A stretch of 64,000 nucleotides of DNA from Crambe crambe (GCA_963924555.1 OZ004589.1:744001-808000), one strand, 5' to 3'. Positions 44,913 to 60,338 are shown, counted from the first letter of the stretch. A program made the numbers and translations. The notes: a model not told the origin generated them from the sequence alone.

Positions 44913-47900
44913 ATGGCACGTGTGTCCCAGTCCAACTCCTACCCTGGTCCACCCCCTCTCTCCCACTCACCATCCTCCACCAGCGGTGAGCGTGGAAGCA
45001 GGAGACCGGTAGTTGGACCCATAGCTGCAGGTTCTCCCTCACCACGGCATTCTCATGTCCCCTCTTTCCAACCCTATGGACAATGGCAAATCATCCCTGA
45101 AGACGAAATAGTAAACGAGGGGTCTTCCAGTGGGCCCCCTTTAATTTCCCCCATGATTCCTCCTGGAGAAATGAGTCAGACCTCATTTCGAGGGATGGAG
45201 GACTCTGTGGACGAACTTGTTCCTTTTCATGTGTATAATTCCGATGACATCATTTACGAACAGCCGAAGAAACGAGCTAAGATTATTGGGGGCAAGTACT
45301 TGAAGGGGGAGCATTTGGGGGAAGGGGCGTACTCGAAGGTGAAGGAGATGCTGGATGTCAACACACTCTGTAGAAGAGCTGTCAAGATTATGAAGCAGAA
45401 AAGATTGAGAAAAATACCCAATGGAGAGGCAAATGTTCAGAGGTAATTTGGGGGCGGAATTAGTGTAAGAGGTGTGCCCCATTTACCTATCTGTCTTCTC
45501 ATGTAATTGACTAGAAAAATACTATTTTTCCAAATCCGACTATAACTCGATTTCAGTTGACAAGCCTTTGAATCACTCTATTTATTTTCAGGGAAATCAA
45601 GATTCTGAAACGACTGAAACACAGGAATATTGTCAACTTGATAGAAACCTTTGAAGATCAGGAAAAGCAAAAACTATATCCTCCTCAGTTTAGTTAGTCG
45701 ATCTTTGAAAATTAGGTGCCTGGATTGACCTAATTCCATCAAATATTTACTTCAGCAAGTAGTACCTCACCTGGGGGGCCTGTCTCAGTTCTGTAACCTG
45801 GGAAGAGAGTCTAGAGAGATGATATTACTAAATACTTACCAAGTGAAGGGACTCGAGATGACCCCGTAAACAGATGCTATCAATAGTAGTGTCTGTGTTC
45901 ACAGGCATCACGTCTGCTCCAAGCATCTGTTATTCATGTTGCTAAAATATTGTGCACAATAATTATTGTCCTCCATACTGTCTCAGTTGAATTCTTTTCC
46001 TTGACCTTTGTCCTCACGTATGTGGTGCTTGAGTACTGTGTAGGGGGTTTGCAGGAAATGTTGGACAAGGCCCCCCACAACAAGTTCCCTGTTTGGCAAG
46101 CACACAAGTAAGTGGAATGGAAATGTGTTGTATATAGCATGTATGATGCATGTATGATGCATGTATGTTGCATGTATGTGTACTTAAGTTCGTCATAAAT
46201 TTCAGGGGCATCTCCACTTAATTGAGAGATGTAATTATGACTTGTAATACTGTACATAGGTACTTTGTCCAGCTTATCAATGGGTTGGAGTACATTCACA
46301 GCCAAGGGGTCGTGCACAAGGATATCAAACCAGGTAATCTCCTCCTCACCGCCAGTGAGGAGGTCAAGATCACAGACTTTGGAGTGGCAGAAGTAAGTCC
46401 TTTCACCCACACATTCCACACTTTAAAACTTTAGCTCTCATGGAAATATCTTGTTTAGTAGTGATGGAGACAAAGAACCATTTACCATTATCAGATTAAT
46501 TTATGGCAGTTTTTCTGTGTCTAGGAGCTTGAGCAGTACCAGTTGAGTGACGCTTGTAACACATGTCAGGGGAGTCCAGCATTTCAACCCCCAGAGATTG
46601 CGTCAGGGCTTGTGGACAGCTGGTCTGGCTTCAAGGCTGATATATGGGCTGCTGGTGTCACTCTGTAAGTTGAGACTGGAGAGAGAGAGAGAGAGAGAGA
46701 TGCTCCATGTATAATATTGGGTTGCTCCATGTATAATATTGGGTATATGAGGTACCTCTTTTCCTATAGAGGATGTTCCTAATCAAAAACACGTGTTAGA
46801 ATAACCTCCAAATAAAGCACATTTCTTTCAGAGAAGCTAGTAAATGCTTTATGTTAAGAGTGGATGGCTTCTACAAAGCAGGAGGTATTAGTCTGTTGGT
46901 TAGATGGGGAGCCCTATAAATCAGGACCTTCTTATGCTTCCCCCTTTAGGTTTCACTTCACAACTGGGAAATTTCCTTTTGAAGGAGACAATGTGTATAA
47001 ACTATTTGGAGCGATATCGACCGGTGTCTTCGAGATGCCCTCTGACCTCTCTCCACTGCTGCAAGACTTGCTCAGAGCCATGCTAAGAAAAGATGCAAAG
47101 GAACGTTTCTCTGTTCAACAAATCAGATCACACTCGTGAGTGGCTGTGTTGGAGTCGATTACTGTAGCAGCAGGTCCAAGAATTGACCTGTACTAATTGG
47201 TACTAAGTGGTGTTAATATCCTGTTAATAACATGCACACACCCCCCTGTAATGTTTGACCGTTTGATGATGACCCTTACCCAATTTGTATCCTGCAAGTG
47301 TTAATGACCCTTTACTCACCCTTTTTATTATTATTCTGCATAGGTGGTTTGTATATAAGCATTCTCGACCTCTGTCAGAAGAGATCGTTCGATTTCCCCC
47401 GTACTTGGAGAGTGAGGATGTGTTGAGAGGCACGACTGTCTTGCCTTACTTGGAATTCTTCTACCAGTATGGCACCAATGAAGAGGCCCCTTCTCTACTC
47501 ATAGACAAAGGTATACCTGATAGTTGCAGATCCCAAAAACAACAACAAACAACAAACAAACAAACAAACAAACAAACAAACAAAAAGTAACTGTTTATCA
47601 TGGTTTTACTGTAGCCTTGGGCTGAAATTTGGTTGTAACCCATAATAGAACACATGACAAGTTATTTTAGGACAACTTGATCAAAGCATGCCTGAGAAAT
47701 TGCTAATTCATGATTAAAACCGAATGATTTCCTTTTGAGTTGTGTTTGTCAAGGACTTCAATTTTATTTTAAAAACAAAAACACTAAGAATTCATAAACA
47801 TGTTAGGGAATAATCACAATATCTTTATTATCACATTAATACCAACAAGCAGTCTCTTGTATCCTGTCCACCTCTTTTATGCAAAGTGTGGATTTTTACA

Positions 47901-48581
47901 TGATTAGCAACTGGACTGTTTTCCTGGGACTTTCAGAACAAAGAACACTTGTCTTTAAAAGGGGTGCTTCATGTTATATAATCCTGACATATTAATACAA
48001 AAGCAAATAGTCGTCCACTTCCCAAATGAAGAAACAGCAAACCTTTTGTGTCCATGCTTTTCTTTGTCCAAACATGATCTTTTATGTGGGTGATTTGGGA
48101 GTCTACACCCTTAGTGATTCTTGGTGTAATGTTTGTAGATGACAGTGGTAATGGCACTGAGAGGTGGCCGAGCGAGCGTGACCTGTTTGAGCAGTGTGAG
48201 GCACACAGTATGGCTTCTGTCCAATCAGCCGAAAGATCCGTCGACAACATTGTCCAGCGTCGCTCTAGAATCTCATCCCAAGAAAATGGTAAGTATCCTT
48301 CCCTCTATTCCTAATAATTAGACTTTATTAAAGGGGCAGAGAACGTTTTAGCTACTCTAAATGTTATAATATTAGAAACCCTTTCACCATTACAATTAAT
48401 GTGGACTCTTTAGGCTCCACCCACCACTGGAACTTTGTCTCTTTTTTTTTTTGTAGTTTTATTTCCCATGTCAAAGAGTGTGGATGGACTGGGCAACTTC
48501 AACCCAAAGCTCGAAGGAAAGACGAGAAAACACAGCAAAGCTCGAAGACTCAGTAGCAAATCTAGCTGTGCACAGCAGTGA
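44913..48581 (+). CDS. STK11: STK11/LKB1 serine/threonine kinase orthologue
   Basis: Nine exons: 44913-45442, 45592-45675, 46018-46107, 46260-46392, 46525-46664, 46950-47135, 47344-47510, 48139-48288 and 48457-48581; 534 residues. LKB1 is the master kinase of AMPK-family kinases, with partners STRAD and MO25 (established). Diagnostic features are [37 protein letters not shown] (HKD instead of HRD, as in LKB1), [18 protein letters not shown] and [12 protein letters not shown]. The kinase spans about residues 127-390. The C-terminus reads [12 protein letters not shown] and keeps the phosphorylation site and the prenylated Cys box of vertebrate LKB1. Intron 2 is AT-AC. The N-terminus (about 125 residues, Pro/Ser-rich) is longer than in human. 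I chose the ATG at 44913 because it is the first in-frame one. Confidence 0.96.
45676..46017 (+). other. STK11: AT-AC (U12-type) intron of STK11
   Basis: The intron begins ATATCCTCC and ends TCCTCAC. TTTTCCTTGACC lies 10-20 bases before the 3' end and matches the U12 branch-site consensus (TTCCTTRAC). Joining CAAAAACT to GTATGTGGTG gives QKLYVVLEYC, the exact counterpart of human QKMYMVMEYC. No GT-AG alternative keeps the frame and the conserved residues. Human STK11 has an AT-AC intron at the same place. Confidence 0.92.
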
Positions 48582-48595
48582 TTCATCTCTTCATC

Positions 48596-49254
<659 letters not shown>

Positions 49255-50906
49255 ATGGATACCATGGAGAAAGCCATCGGCGTAGTCTTGCTGCTGATTT
49301 TAGCTGGTAAGCTATTGGTCAGTTAGCTAGCTAGTTAAGAATGCTCTTATAAAAACAAGTATGTTATTTAAGCGAGAAAGACCCGTAGCTACAACGTACT
49401 GGCTTTTTCAGATCTGGAGAGAGCCGTGAGCTTGGCTAGCTCGATCCAGGTACGCACTGCATGTACTAGAAGGCTATTGTTTACTGTTTATGGTTGTGTG
49501 GAGATGTCTGAATAATTCCGCACATCATTTGTGACCAGTGAACACTCTTTGATCCTTGCATAGTTTTGTGTAGCTTGCATCTTTGCACCCCTTGGAGTCG
49601 AGTCTCTCTTTGTAGCTACTATGATTCACACACTACAGAACAGCTCATTGATCATCACATTTTTGCAGTCTTTTTTGTGCTCACCTAAAGTGTCAGTAGC
49701 TAAGCTGCAAAGAGTTTAGCTATGTCTTGCTAGAAGATGAATATTAAACGTCAAAGCTAAGTTTGGAGGCTACAAACCATGTGGGACAGTCATGGAATCT
49801 ATGATATTATTGTTACATTAATTCCTGCAAAAGTATGCATCAAAGTGGAAATTGAGTGCTGACAGACTGTAATTTCTAGAAAATTATTTCATAGCTACAG
49901 GAATGTTCTAATCTTCATTGCACAGTTTTATTTTTATAAAATACATTCAGCAATTTGAACCAGGATATTGACATTATTACCAAAAAATGTGCCATTAGAG
50001 AGCTAGATGTTAGAGTCCACAGGGATTCATTCCTTGGTGTTCGATAGGCTTTGGCATGCTTATTGAAATTTTGTTTCCAATCATGTTCAGGTTCCTCACT
50101 GGCTGTGAGCACCAGCTGCCAGACCAACCAATACCGCTACAAATGCAACACTTGTTTCGCCATTGAAGATCACCCTCAGAGTTTCAATCTGGCCCACCAG
50201 TTCTGCAGAGACAGAAGAGGCCATCTCCTCCAATTGAAGGATAACACTGATTTCTCCACCATAAAACGCTACCTAAAAGGTTTGAAGGAGACGCGGAAGT
50301 TATGGATTGGTTATAGATACAACAATTCAAATGATCGAGTTTCTGCCGATGGAGGCGTGGCTTCATCTGTCATCCTTCAAGATGAAAACTTCAACCATCA
50401 GGCGAACCAGCCTGACGAGATGACCTGCATAGCCATAAATGGAAGTTTTTTCTCCGATGTTCCTTGCTCCAATCAGCTCCATCCTCTCTGTGCTTACGAC
50501 TATTCAGGTATGTGTGTACCTCCCCAGTTCCTCAGCGGTTAAAATTGAGTGCCCTAGCAACATGTAGGGGAAAACAAAAACTGTCCAGTCATAGATCATT
50601 TCAGGGACTCCACAAGGTTCATTGCAGTGAACCATCTCTAATTAAACCACCTTAAGACCATTCTGTCATGTCCCAGCAATCAACCTCCCTAAAGACTAGT
50701 CACTTGTTCCTATAGGTGGTCCCATTAAGCATACTGTGATATTTTGCTAATAACGCTTTTAGACTCTTTAATAGAGGACTAGTATACAGCTGCTCCAACA
50801 TTTTATTGTACTAATGTACTTGTAGCAGATGATGTAGGTGTGGTGTTCAGTGATGTAGGTGTGGTGTTACTTCTATTGTTTGAAATAAAAAAAAATACTT
50901 TTTTTT

Positions 50907-50938
<32 letters not shown>

Positions 50939-52011
50939 GTGGGGGGGATACAGGGTATCAGTTATAAGCATAGGAAGTTTCGTTCTTTTGTAGTCACTCA
51001 CTATGGTTGTAATAACTGCCTTTCAAATGATAATAACTCTTTTTTTCTTTTTTTTGGAAACTTTCAATGTTAACTTTCAGTTATTTTAAGTGTCCTTCTA
51101 ATAAGCAAGGTTTTGAGTGGCCTGTCAAACACTCCATTCTTCATGGATTATTATCATAAAAGAAACAAATGCGACTGGTTATTGAAATGGGAATAGCAAC
51201 TGCTGGCAATTCTCGTCTTGACTTCTTCTTGGTAGAAGCATTTTTACTCAATAGTTAATTGAGAAAAATCCTGAGCCACCTGAACTGAATCTCCTCCAGT
51301 ACTTTTTAAAGGGGTAGAAATTTTTTTCAGTGGCAGTCAAAAGGGTCCTTTTAATGACTATAAGGTCCGTCCTATTAATCCAGCCAGTTCCATTGCCTCA
51401 TTTCAGGTCCAGATTAGAAGGGATCTCCTCTAGCTAATGAACGCAGGCATGGAGGTATGGACTATAATCACATAACCCTAATCCCATAACTGGTTCCAAC
51501 AGACCATACTTTGCCTCGTTAATAGGGTTGAAGTATATGTGAGGTACGAGACTTCCAAAGGTGGAGCTTGTAGCGGAGACATCAGGGAACACAAAGATCC
51601 CATGTCTTTCTGCGAGGGAGTTCAACATTTAAGGCACGCAATTTTCTTTGTGGACCAATTGGAGGACCAATGCTTGGCACTTCACCTGCTTGGCACTTCA
51701 CCTGCCAAGAGACTGAAATTTTCCTTGAGAGCACGAAGCACTTGCATTGGCATGTTCAGATATTCTTTTTGTGAGCTCAAGGAATATGTTGTGTGGTACA
51801 TTTAGTGTGGTTAATGAATGGGTTCCATTTGGCAAGTGCTGAATACTCCAACTCATTGATTGCACTGTGAGGGTATGTATGTAAAGTTGTCCTTGGAGAT
51901 GGAATCATGAGAGGCCAGTTAACATTTTTTTCTTCTTTTGATCGTATCAAGGGAGGGGAATAAGGTACACCACAATGTACAGGATTAAAGGGATTCCCTC
52001 ATTTTCAAGAA

Positions 52012-52047
<36 letters not shown>

Positions 52048-54014
52048 TAGCTAATGTTGTATATTGAGATTTTTTTTAGAAATCCAACTTTGAAGTGAGA
52101 ATAGCTATAAGTTAAACTTTTCACCTTTGAAGGTGCTGCACATTATGTTGTGGTATCCACACAGTATTATTAATTAATGTGTTCGCAGACCTCCTCTAAT
52201 ATATCTATTAGTGGTCTCTCTAATAAGACCACCTCTCTCCATTTTAAACCACCAAGCTGACCTGTAATAGTTAGCTATTCTGGTTGGCTTTGTGACCAAG
52301 GGTTGCCATGGGCAGTCCTAGATACAGAGCAATAACTCCAATGGTGACCCCTTCAGTTTATAGCACATATGTACATAAGGTTTAATTGGCTGTCTTAGTA
52401 TAGAACTCCGATGATAGACTGATAGACATACACTATCATGGAATTAATCAAGAGATGTGCTTGCTTTTAATGCTGTGCTGCCATAGGAGCTATCACTCAA
52501 GAATGCATAACTTCATGCTAAAAATTAATCAATTGTTCAAATATGTAGGCATTTCCAAACCCTAGCTTGGAATATCATGGGGGATTGAGGCAAGCAAGCT
52601 ATCAATCAATCATTGCTGCATATACAGACCTCTTGTGGTAGTGTTCTATTTGAATGATGTGTACCCTCATCTCATGAATAAAGGTTCTTGAAGTAAATGA
52701 TCCATTTCACCACAAGAATGTAACAGTCCATTTCCTGTTTACACACTGCACATGGCAATGATGTATGTATGTTATGTATGCATGTATGTGTGCCCTGTTT
52801 GCCATGAATATAGTCCATCCATGTTTATTTGGATTAAAAATTGATTGTGTCATGTCGTGTGTGGATGTGTGTGGATGTCTGTTGCGATGGTACTTCAAAA
52901 GACAGTAAATTCCCGGACAATTATGTTTCTAATCTTTACCATTAAAGAAACAAAATGGCTCATCCTTATCTTAGAGATTTCAGTGTAATCAATGCTTCAT
53001 TTGAAAGTGGGTCGCTATAGAAACAGAAAATAACAAATGATGCTAAAACTTCAGCGTAGTTTTCATAACTGTGAACAGTTTGTATTTGCCTCTCAGATTG
53101 AAAGTTATTAGTATCCATGTATTGACATAATGCCTGTATCAATAATAGAGAAATGCTAATAATTAGTTGCCATGGACACGAAGTGGATGAATACTGTGCC
53201 AAGTTGTGAAAATAGGACTAAATAGAGTGAAAGGGTATTCATGGCCGTCATAATTATCTTTGTCATTAGAACAGTTATGGTATGGAATTTGGATTCAATT
53301 CATGTCCAATTAAAAAATTGTGAGAGGCAGGGGTCACTTGAAATAGTTAACTACAACCAATTTTATCTGGTCAAATTCCTATCAAAAATTGTATTAGGAA
53401 TATCATAACATCGGTGGCAATGGGGATTAGATAAATCCAGACATTATTATTGCCTAGCAATGGGGATCTCTAGCTATCAAATTGACTTCTTTTTTTTTCC
53501 TCCTCAGCTATTACAGTTATTGATCAGAGTGAGAGAATGACCTTTGGCTCCTCTAACTTGAGCCTCCATGCCACCCTCCCTTTAAACGGAGTCGGGGACA
53601 CAGAGTGGAGACTGAATGACTCCAAAATCACCAACAACCAAGATGGATTCCTCCTCTCCACTACCACCAGGTCCCATACCAAACAGATCAAGCTACAAGT
53701 GTCTTCCTTCAATGCTGGTCTCCATGTGGGGACGTATAGTCTTCTAATCACCACTGTCTCTGGCAAGTACATCGTGGCTCACTGGAAAGTCGTACTTCCT
53801 GGTAAGCACTGGCTCTCAAATAACTTTCAAGCATTTAAAACTATTGAATGTAGTGGCACTGTGCCCAGTTTTAGAGGTCATGATGATACCTTATATTAAA
53901 TAGTGTTTGAGCACCAATTAGAGTAATTTGGAGATCAGTTTTTTCAGGAACTTACACTGTTCCATGTCCTAGTAGTGTAACATTCAATCATGTAAACAGG
54001 AAGAAATCCTCAGC

Positions 54015-54097
<83 letters not shown>

Positions 54098-57000
54098 GAC
54101 AATACCTTGTGCTTTATCCATTAGCATGTGAATGTCCATTCTCTTTTGGATGTTACATAAGCACCTAGTTGCTCAGATCTGAGAGAGCATGAGAAATGCT
54201 TGTGACCCTTGCAACTGTTACACCTTTTGCAGAGTGTTTTCTCTGAAGGAGCATGATTCCAAATGGCTTTCTCTGAAGGAGCATGAGAAATGCTTATGAC
54301 CCGTGCAACTGTTACACCTTTTGCCGAGTGTTCTAAATAGCTTTCTCTGAGGGAGCATGATTCCAAATGGCTTTCTCTGAGGGAGCATGAGAAATGCTTA
54401 TGACCCGTGCAACTGTTACACCTTTTGCCGAGTGTTCTAAATGGCTTTCTCTGAGGGAGCATGAGAAATGCTTATGACCCATGCAACTGTTACACCTTTT
54501 GCCGAGTGTTCTAAATGGCTTTCTCTGAGGGAGCATGATTCCAAATGGCTTTCTCTGAAGGAGCATGAGAAATGCTTATGACCCGTGCAACTGTTACACC
54601 TTTTGCCGAGTGTTCTAAATGGCTTTCTCTGAGGGAGCATGATTCCAAATGGCTTTCTCTGAGGGAGCATGAGAAATGCTTGTGACCTGTGCAACTGTTA
54701 CACCCTTTGCCAAGTGCATTCCAAATACTGAAGGAGCATGAGAAATGTTTATGACCCATGCAATTGTTACACCTTTAGCCGAGTGTAGCAATTAGCTTGA
54801 TCTGAGGTGAACATGGGAGCACAGATGTTCTACACCCAGTGTTTTACTGCGACAGAATAAGTTACATTATTTGTGACAGAATAACTTACATTATTGTCTC
54901 CCTTCAACCACTTCATATTTAGGCTTGAGGTCAGCATGTTTCCATCAACAGAGCATTGTGCGTTCAGTCTAGGAAACTTTTTTTTAAAGAGCTGCTGCTG
55001 CTGGATGGCTCTGGTGGATAATCACAACACAGAGATGGTCTAGTCATGTTTAGTTACTTTCCTTAAAAAGTGGTAGCTATCCACGTGTAGTAATCCATTC
55101 CCTAAATCTTTTTTTTGAAGTGTCCGAGCTTATTTCAGGGATGGTGGCATCAGATGTGTTGTGTCCTGACAGAAAGATGTTGCCTCAAAGACATGTTCTA
55201 ACAGATGTATCCTGACAGATGTGTCCTGAAAGATGTATCCTGACAGATGTGTCCTGAAAGATGTGTCCTGAAAAAAAACATGTCCTGACAGACATGTCCT
55301 GATCAGATCACATGCATGCACACAATTTAGGGATTTAGCATCAACTCATTCAGTTTTCCTGCATAATAAGACGTACTGATAATGAGTGGGAATTCTTGAG
55401 TGTTCTGTCCTTTGTTAGTTTGTAGCTTTCAAGAAATGAGTGTACCTTCTACTAATTGTTGCTGTTCGGGTACAACATAAGAATTAGTGTTTGCTTGTGT
55501 CACAATGCCATGGAAGAGCAAGTGGTACAGCAAGTCTAGTATGCATGGCATGTCTTAAAAGTGTTTAATAAGACTCAGAGACTCGACTATTAGCTATCAA
55601 CCAGACGAATAAAGTCAAGTCGGACGTAATCAATACGTCATTTTCCATTGGACTGACAAGTGTCCACATTCTTTTCTTGTTTGTAAACCTTTGATATTTG
55701 ACTTATCAACCCACATAACTTTCATTTTTCATTTCATTTGTTTATGTACACTGTACGACTGATACAACGTAAGAACTGGAACTAATTTTCGGGGTCATTA
55801 CTGCAGCACCCAGTGCCCTAGTTATGATGAGCTGATATGTAGTTGGTTGGGAAATGACTTCTTCTTTCTTAATTATTTCTATTTCAGTTTTGGGTTCCTT
55901 TCTGCACGAACCTCAGAATCTCCAGATCACAGCCAACCAGTTAGCAGCCTTTCAGTGCCACGCCTCCCATTCCTTCCCTCCCTACGAGATCACATGGTAC
56001 AAAGACAGGAGGCCAGTGGACGTAGATGCTAGCAGGGGGCGTCTCCATGTCTCCCCTGACACAGGGACCCTGTACATTCGGAACGTGGGCATGGGAGATT
56101 CGGGGATGTACCAATGCAAGGTAGCCAACATTGCCGGAGAACGAATGAGTAGTTCAGGACAACTCAGCATCATGCAGGACCCTCCCACTTCAGGTACATA
56201 GATCCCATATAAGATCCCACATACCCCTAATTTGAAAGAAGCAACAATATAGAGGAAACAGATCAAAGATGATGTCCACAAACCCTTTAACGAACCAATC
56301 AAATCGACTGTATGTAGCTTTAATGGGATTATATACAACACACCATAACTTAAATGAGATATTCTGGTTGAAGAATTGTTTTCATTTTCTGTCTCTTCTG
56401 TTATCATGGGAGGTGGTCTCTTCAGGGAGGTCTAAATAGCAGTGGAGTAGGAACATTGGGGGTCACAGGCCAGGCCCCCTCCCCCCTAAATTCTAACAAC
56501 TTGACTTAATTCAATATTCTGTGGTAGCAAATTAGGTGTTGTTGGGACATGACAGAGTGGCCTAATAGGGAAATACTCTGTGATCTGATTAGTCTGTATG
56601 TATGTAGAATTCCTCTCTTCTCTCTTGTATTGTGCAGACACCACCAACCAGGGAAGTATTTATATAAGACCTCGCAACACTTCAGTGCTGGAGGGTGAGG
56701 ACTTTGTCATGGAGTGTGTGGGGAAACTGGCTCGCACTGCGGCAACCTACACCCGTTTCTACCGCCGACCCGACATAGGACGTGCGGTCCACAGCTTCAT
56801 GTACCCTCAGGCTACTGGAATGCCTCAGTATCGGCTGGAAAATGTCTCTCTAGAGCAAAGTGGTTTGAGGTTCAGTTGCGATTTTGTGCCCGAGTCTTTG
56901 ATGAGCATAGTCCATCAACAAACCACTCTCACAGTGCATGGTGAGTTGACCACTTCGTACGTACAGTGGAAAAAATAAAATTAAAGAGTAGAAGGTCAGT

Positions 57001-57636
57001 CCTCTTAGAATCAGAAGGTGTTATTATTAATGGTGCCCCCAGATAAGATGTACTTTGTAGGTAAAGTGTTGCCTACATGGCACGTGCTACTATTATCACA
57101 AAAGCTAATACAGTTTCTTTGTTGGTACATCTCTGCAGCTCCCATTGCCATTACCCATATCTTGAGTTCCCATCAGGGGGTGATAGTGGACGCCCCTGCC
57201 CGCTCCCTTCCCCTGAACTCCAATGTGACCATCAGCTGCCGGTACAAGGGAGCACCACCTCCCACTGCTATCGTTTGGTACCGGAATGGAACACAAGTAG
57301 GAAATGGTGCCGATTTGTCCTTGAATGTGAATAATTTTCGGGAGTCTGACATTTATCAGTGCGTTGCATTTAACCAGCATGGAACCGGACATGCCAACCA
57401 CTATCTCTGCCTGGAAGATCCAGGTAATGTACTTCCCATGCAGTCAGTTGCTAGATACGATGAGGGAATTTGGAGAATATTAATTATTTATTGACGTTGA
57501 AGGTGAAAGTGTAACCAGATTGGAGTCTTGATTACTTCAGAAATGAATGTTTCTTATCATTAATGTCTGTTGAGTTTGGAGTGGAGTAAGAGAGAGACTT
57601 TGTATTGTGTTTCATAACCAGAGTGGTTCATATTTT

Positions 57637-57674
<38 letters not shown>

Positions 57675-60278
57675 GTAATAAGTCACACACACATACATGC
57701 AAAAGAGAGCACTTGAGAGAGAAGATGTGAATTAGTGATTGTGTCTGTTAATTATAGCAAATTAGCACTGGAAAAGGTGCTCATTGTGAAGGCTTATTGG
57801 ATTCACACTTCTTTTAGCACACTTAGTTGATTCACACTTCTTCTAGCACAACTCACACTTCTTCTACTAGCCTTAGTTGATTCACACTTCTTCTATCACA
57901 CTAGCCTTAGTTGCCATCCCAACACATTGCACAAGATTAACTAGCATGGAGTACATTCACTTATTAGTGGCTTTTTACACCTTCTCAGAGAAAATGGCAA
58001 CAAAGTTTGAAGTTACAACAGTTTTAATTTAAATATTTTCTTGTTATTGGTAGCTATGGTTACCACAAACTTCCTACTTATCACCACCACAGATGCAGTG
58101 CCAGGCCCAGTTTCATTCCAAGTCCAGGCTGATACCAATTCCAGCATCTACTTGGAATGGGATGCAGTTTCCTCCAATGCCGACAATGTCCTGATCCAGT
58201 ACGAGGTCACAGTTTCCATTACATCCTCTCCCATGGTGGCACCGGCAGACATCTCAACTGTGTACCTCTGGGACAGAAGGAGTGCAGTGGTGAGTGGACT
58301 GAGACCCAACACCCTCTACCGTGTGATGGTGAGAGCATCTTCATTGAAGGGATTTGGACCTACCACAGAAAAACAAGTCAGAACCTTCCCTAACAGTGAG
58401 TCAGTTATTCCTCCTAATGATTGACCTTTAACCTTATCCTTAATGATTGAATGATTGACCTTTAACCTTTCTCTCCAGCACCCTCTGAGCCAATTCCCGT
58501 CAGCAACTTCACAGTCAAGCGTTCCAGAGACGGCGAGTCTCTAATCATCCAGTGGATCTTGTACACACCCACCAACTGGACCTCTGGATCCTTCCCAGTG
58601 CATACCTATCAGGTCCAGTATCGCCTCATTAACCAGACGTCAGACATTGGGGGGTTCATCAATGTGAGTGGAAGGGAACGTGTAGCCACAGTCAGTAACC
58701 TCCTCAACCATTCAGAGAATTATGAGGTATGTTAGTAATAACATTCAAGTGTGCTTCAGGAAGCCACACCCCACATCCTTTGATGTGGGAAAATGTACTA
58801 TTGCTAAGTTTTCAGCTGCTGACTACACTATATATGGTCCTGTATTGGCATGTCATCCTATAGACTACATTACTGGAATTTGGCTTTTTTTTCGTTGTTA
58901 AAATATTTTCGGATGCATGTTACTACCCAAAAATATTATTAATCAAGAGTTAAAACTAATGAAAAGCATTCAAAATTAAATTAACATGAATATTGTTCTC
59001 ATGAATTATGAACTATATCCTATAGGCCAGAGTGAGGGTACAACTTCCATTCCACCGAGACCCTTCGCAGTACACCTATTCACCATGGAGTGAGTATCGG
59101 GAAGTAGATGGTGTAACCACCCTCCCGTCCCCCAGCCCCACCGAAGGCATCAACGGGAACAATATCATGAAGAATGGGACCCTAGTGATCATCTTGGTGG
59201 TGGTGGTCCTGGTCTTGATCATCATTGTAGCTGTCATCCTGGGAGTCATGTTGTACTACTGGCATCACAAGAAGTAAGCAAAACGGAAAATAGTCTCCTT
59301 CATCCCCTCCCTCCCCCTCCCCCTCATCCCTCCCCCTCCCCCTCATCCCTCCCCCTTCTTCCCCCCTCTCACCTCCCTCTTCCTTCCTTCCTTCCTCCTC
59401 CCCCCCCTTCCCTCCCCCTCCCTCCTCACCTCCTCTTCCTTCCTCTTCCTCCCCTCCCCCTTCCCTTCTCCTCCCTCCTCTCACCTCCTCTTCCCTCCCC
59501 CTCCTCCCTCTCACCTCCCTCCCCTCCCTCCTCTCACCTCCTCTTCCCTCCCCCTCCTCCCTCTCACCTCCCTCCCCCTCCCTCCTCTCACCTCCTCTTC
59601 CTTCCTCCTCCTCCCCTCCCCCTTCCTTCCTCCTCCTCTTGTAGAATAACAAGAGTGATGCACCATCAGCAATATAACTACATAGAGAACACGACAACAT
59701 TTTCTGATGATGAGAATAGTCTATTAAATATCTAGTAGCTACATGAAAAAATGACAGTAATTCCACATTTCCATTACAGATGGGTTTGTTCAAATGTGCA
59801 TGAGTAGAATCCTTTAGGTGGACAGATTACCGTTCCAGTCCTGAATCATGTCATTATGGAAAGGAATCTGATTCCTTTACTTGACTGTTGGATTTTCAGG
59901 AAGTGTAGATTTGTCTTTCTTTGGTTACTGAGGCAGGATTGCTTCGGATTCTTCTTCTAAGCATGCTAATCTGTTTAGCATCCAGAGGCTATTTGAAATT
60001 GTTCGAAACAGCATTTTCAATGGGGCCAGTCTTCTGGATTCTTGAGGTCGATGTAGCTAGTTGTATCTGTAGAGGCAAATAATCACACTAACAGTCAAAT
60101 CAACAATAATATCAACACTAATAAAAGAACAAAGAGGAGAATAGTTTTTATTAACAACATTGTATATATTAGTACATGAAATTCACAATAATCCTACTCA
60201 CTCTTTATTTGTTCCTTCTAGCTCGTCTCCCCTTCTCTCAAAATGTAGCAGGGATTAGTCCCTCAGCCTGGGCCATAC

Positions 60279-60338
<60 letters not shown>

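Noticed and set aside
49412..49449. Possible extra receptor exon (DLERAVSLASSIQ)
   Set aside because: It has splice-like ends, but enters in phase 1 and leaves in phase 0, which breaks the lectin exon; direct joining of 49306 to 50091 gives a clean signal peptide.
54121..54759. Minus-strand ORFs with repeated HKHFSCSLRESHLE
   Set aside because: They reflect the intronic minisatellite; the frame is open only because the unit lacks stops.
59182..59793. 203-codon minus-strand ORF rich in Gly, Glu and Arg
   Set aside because: It is produced by the polypyrimidine tract and has no domain or splice support.
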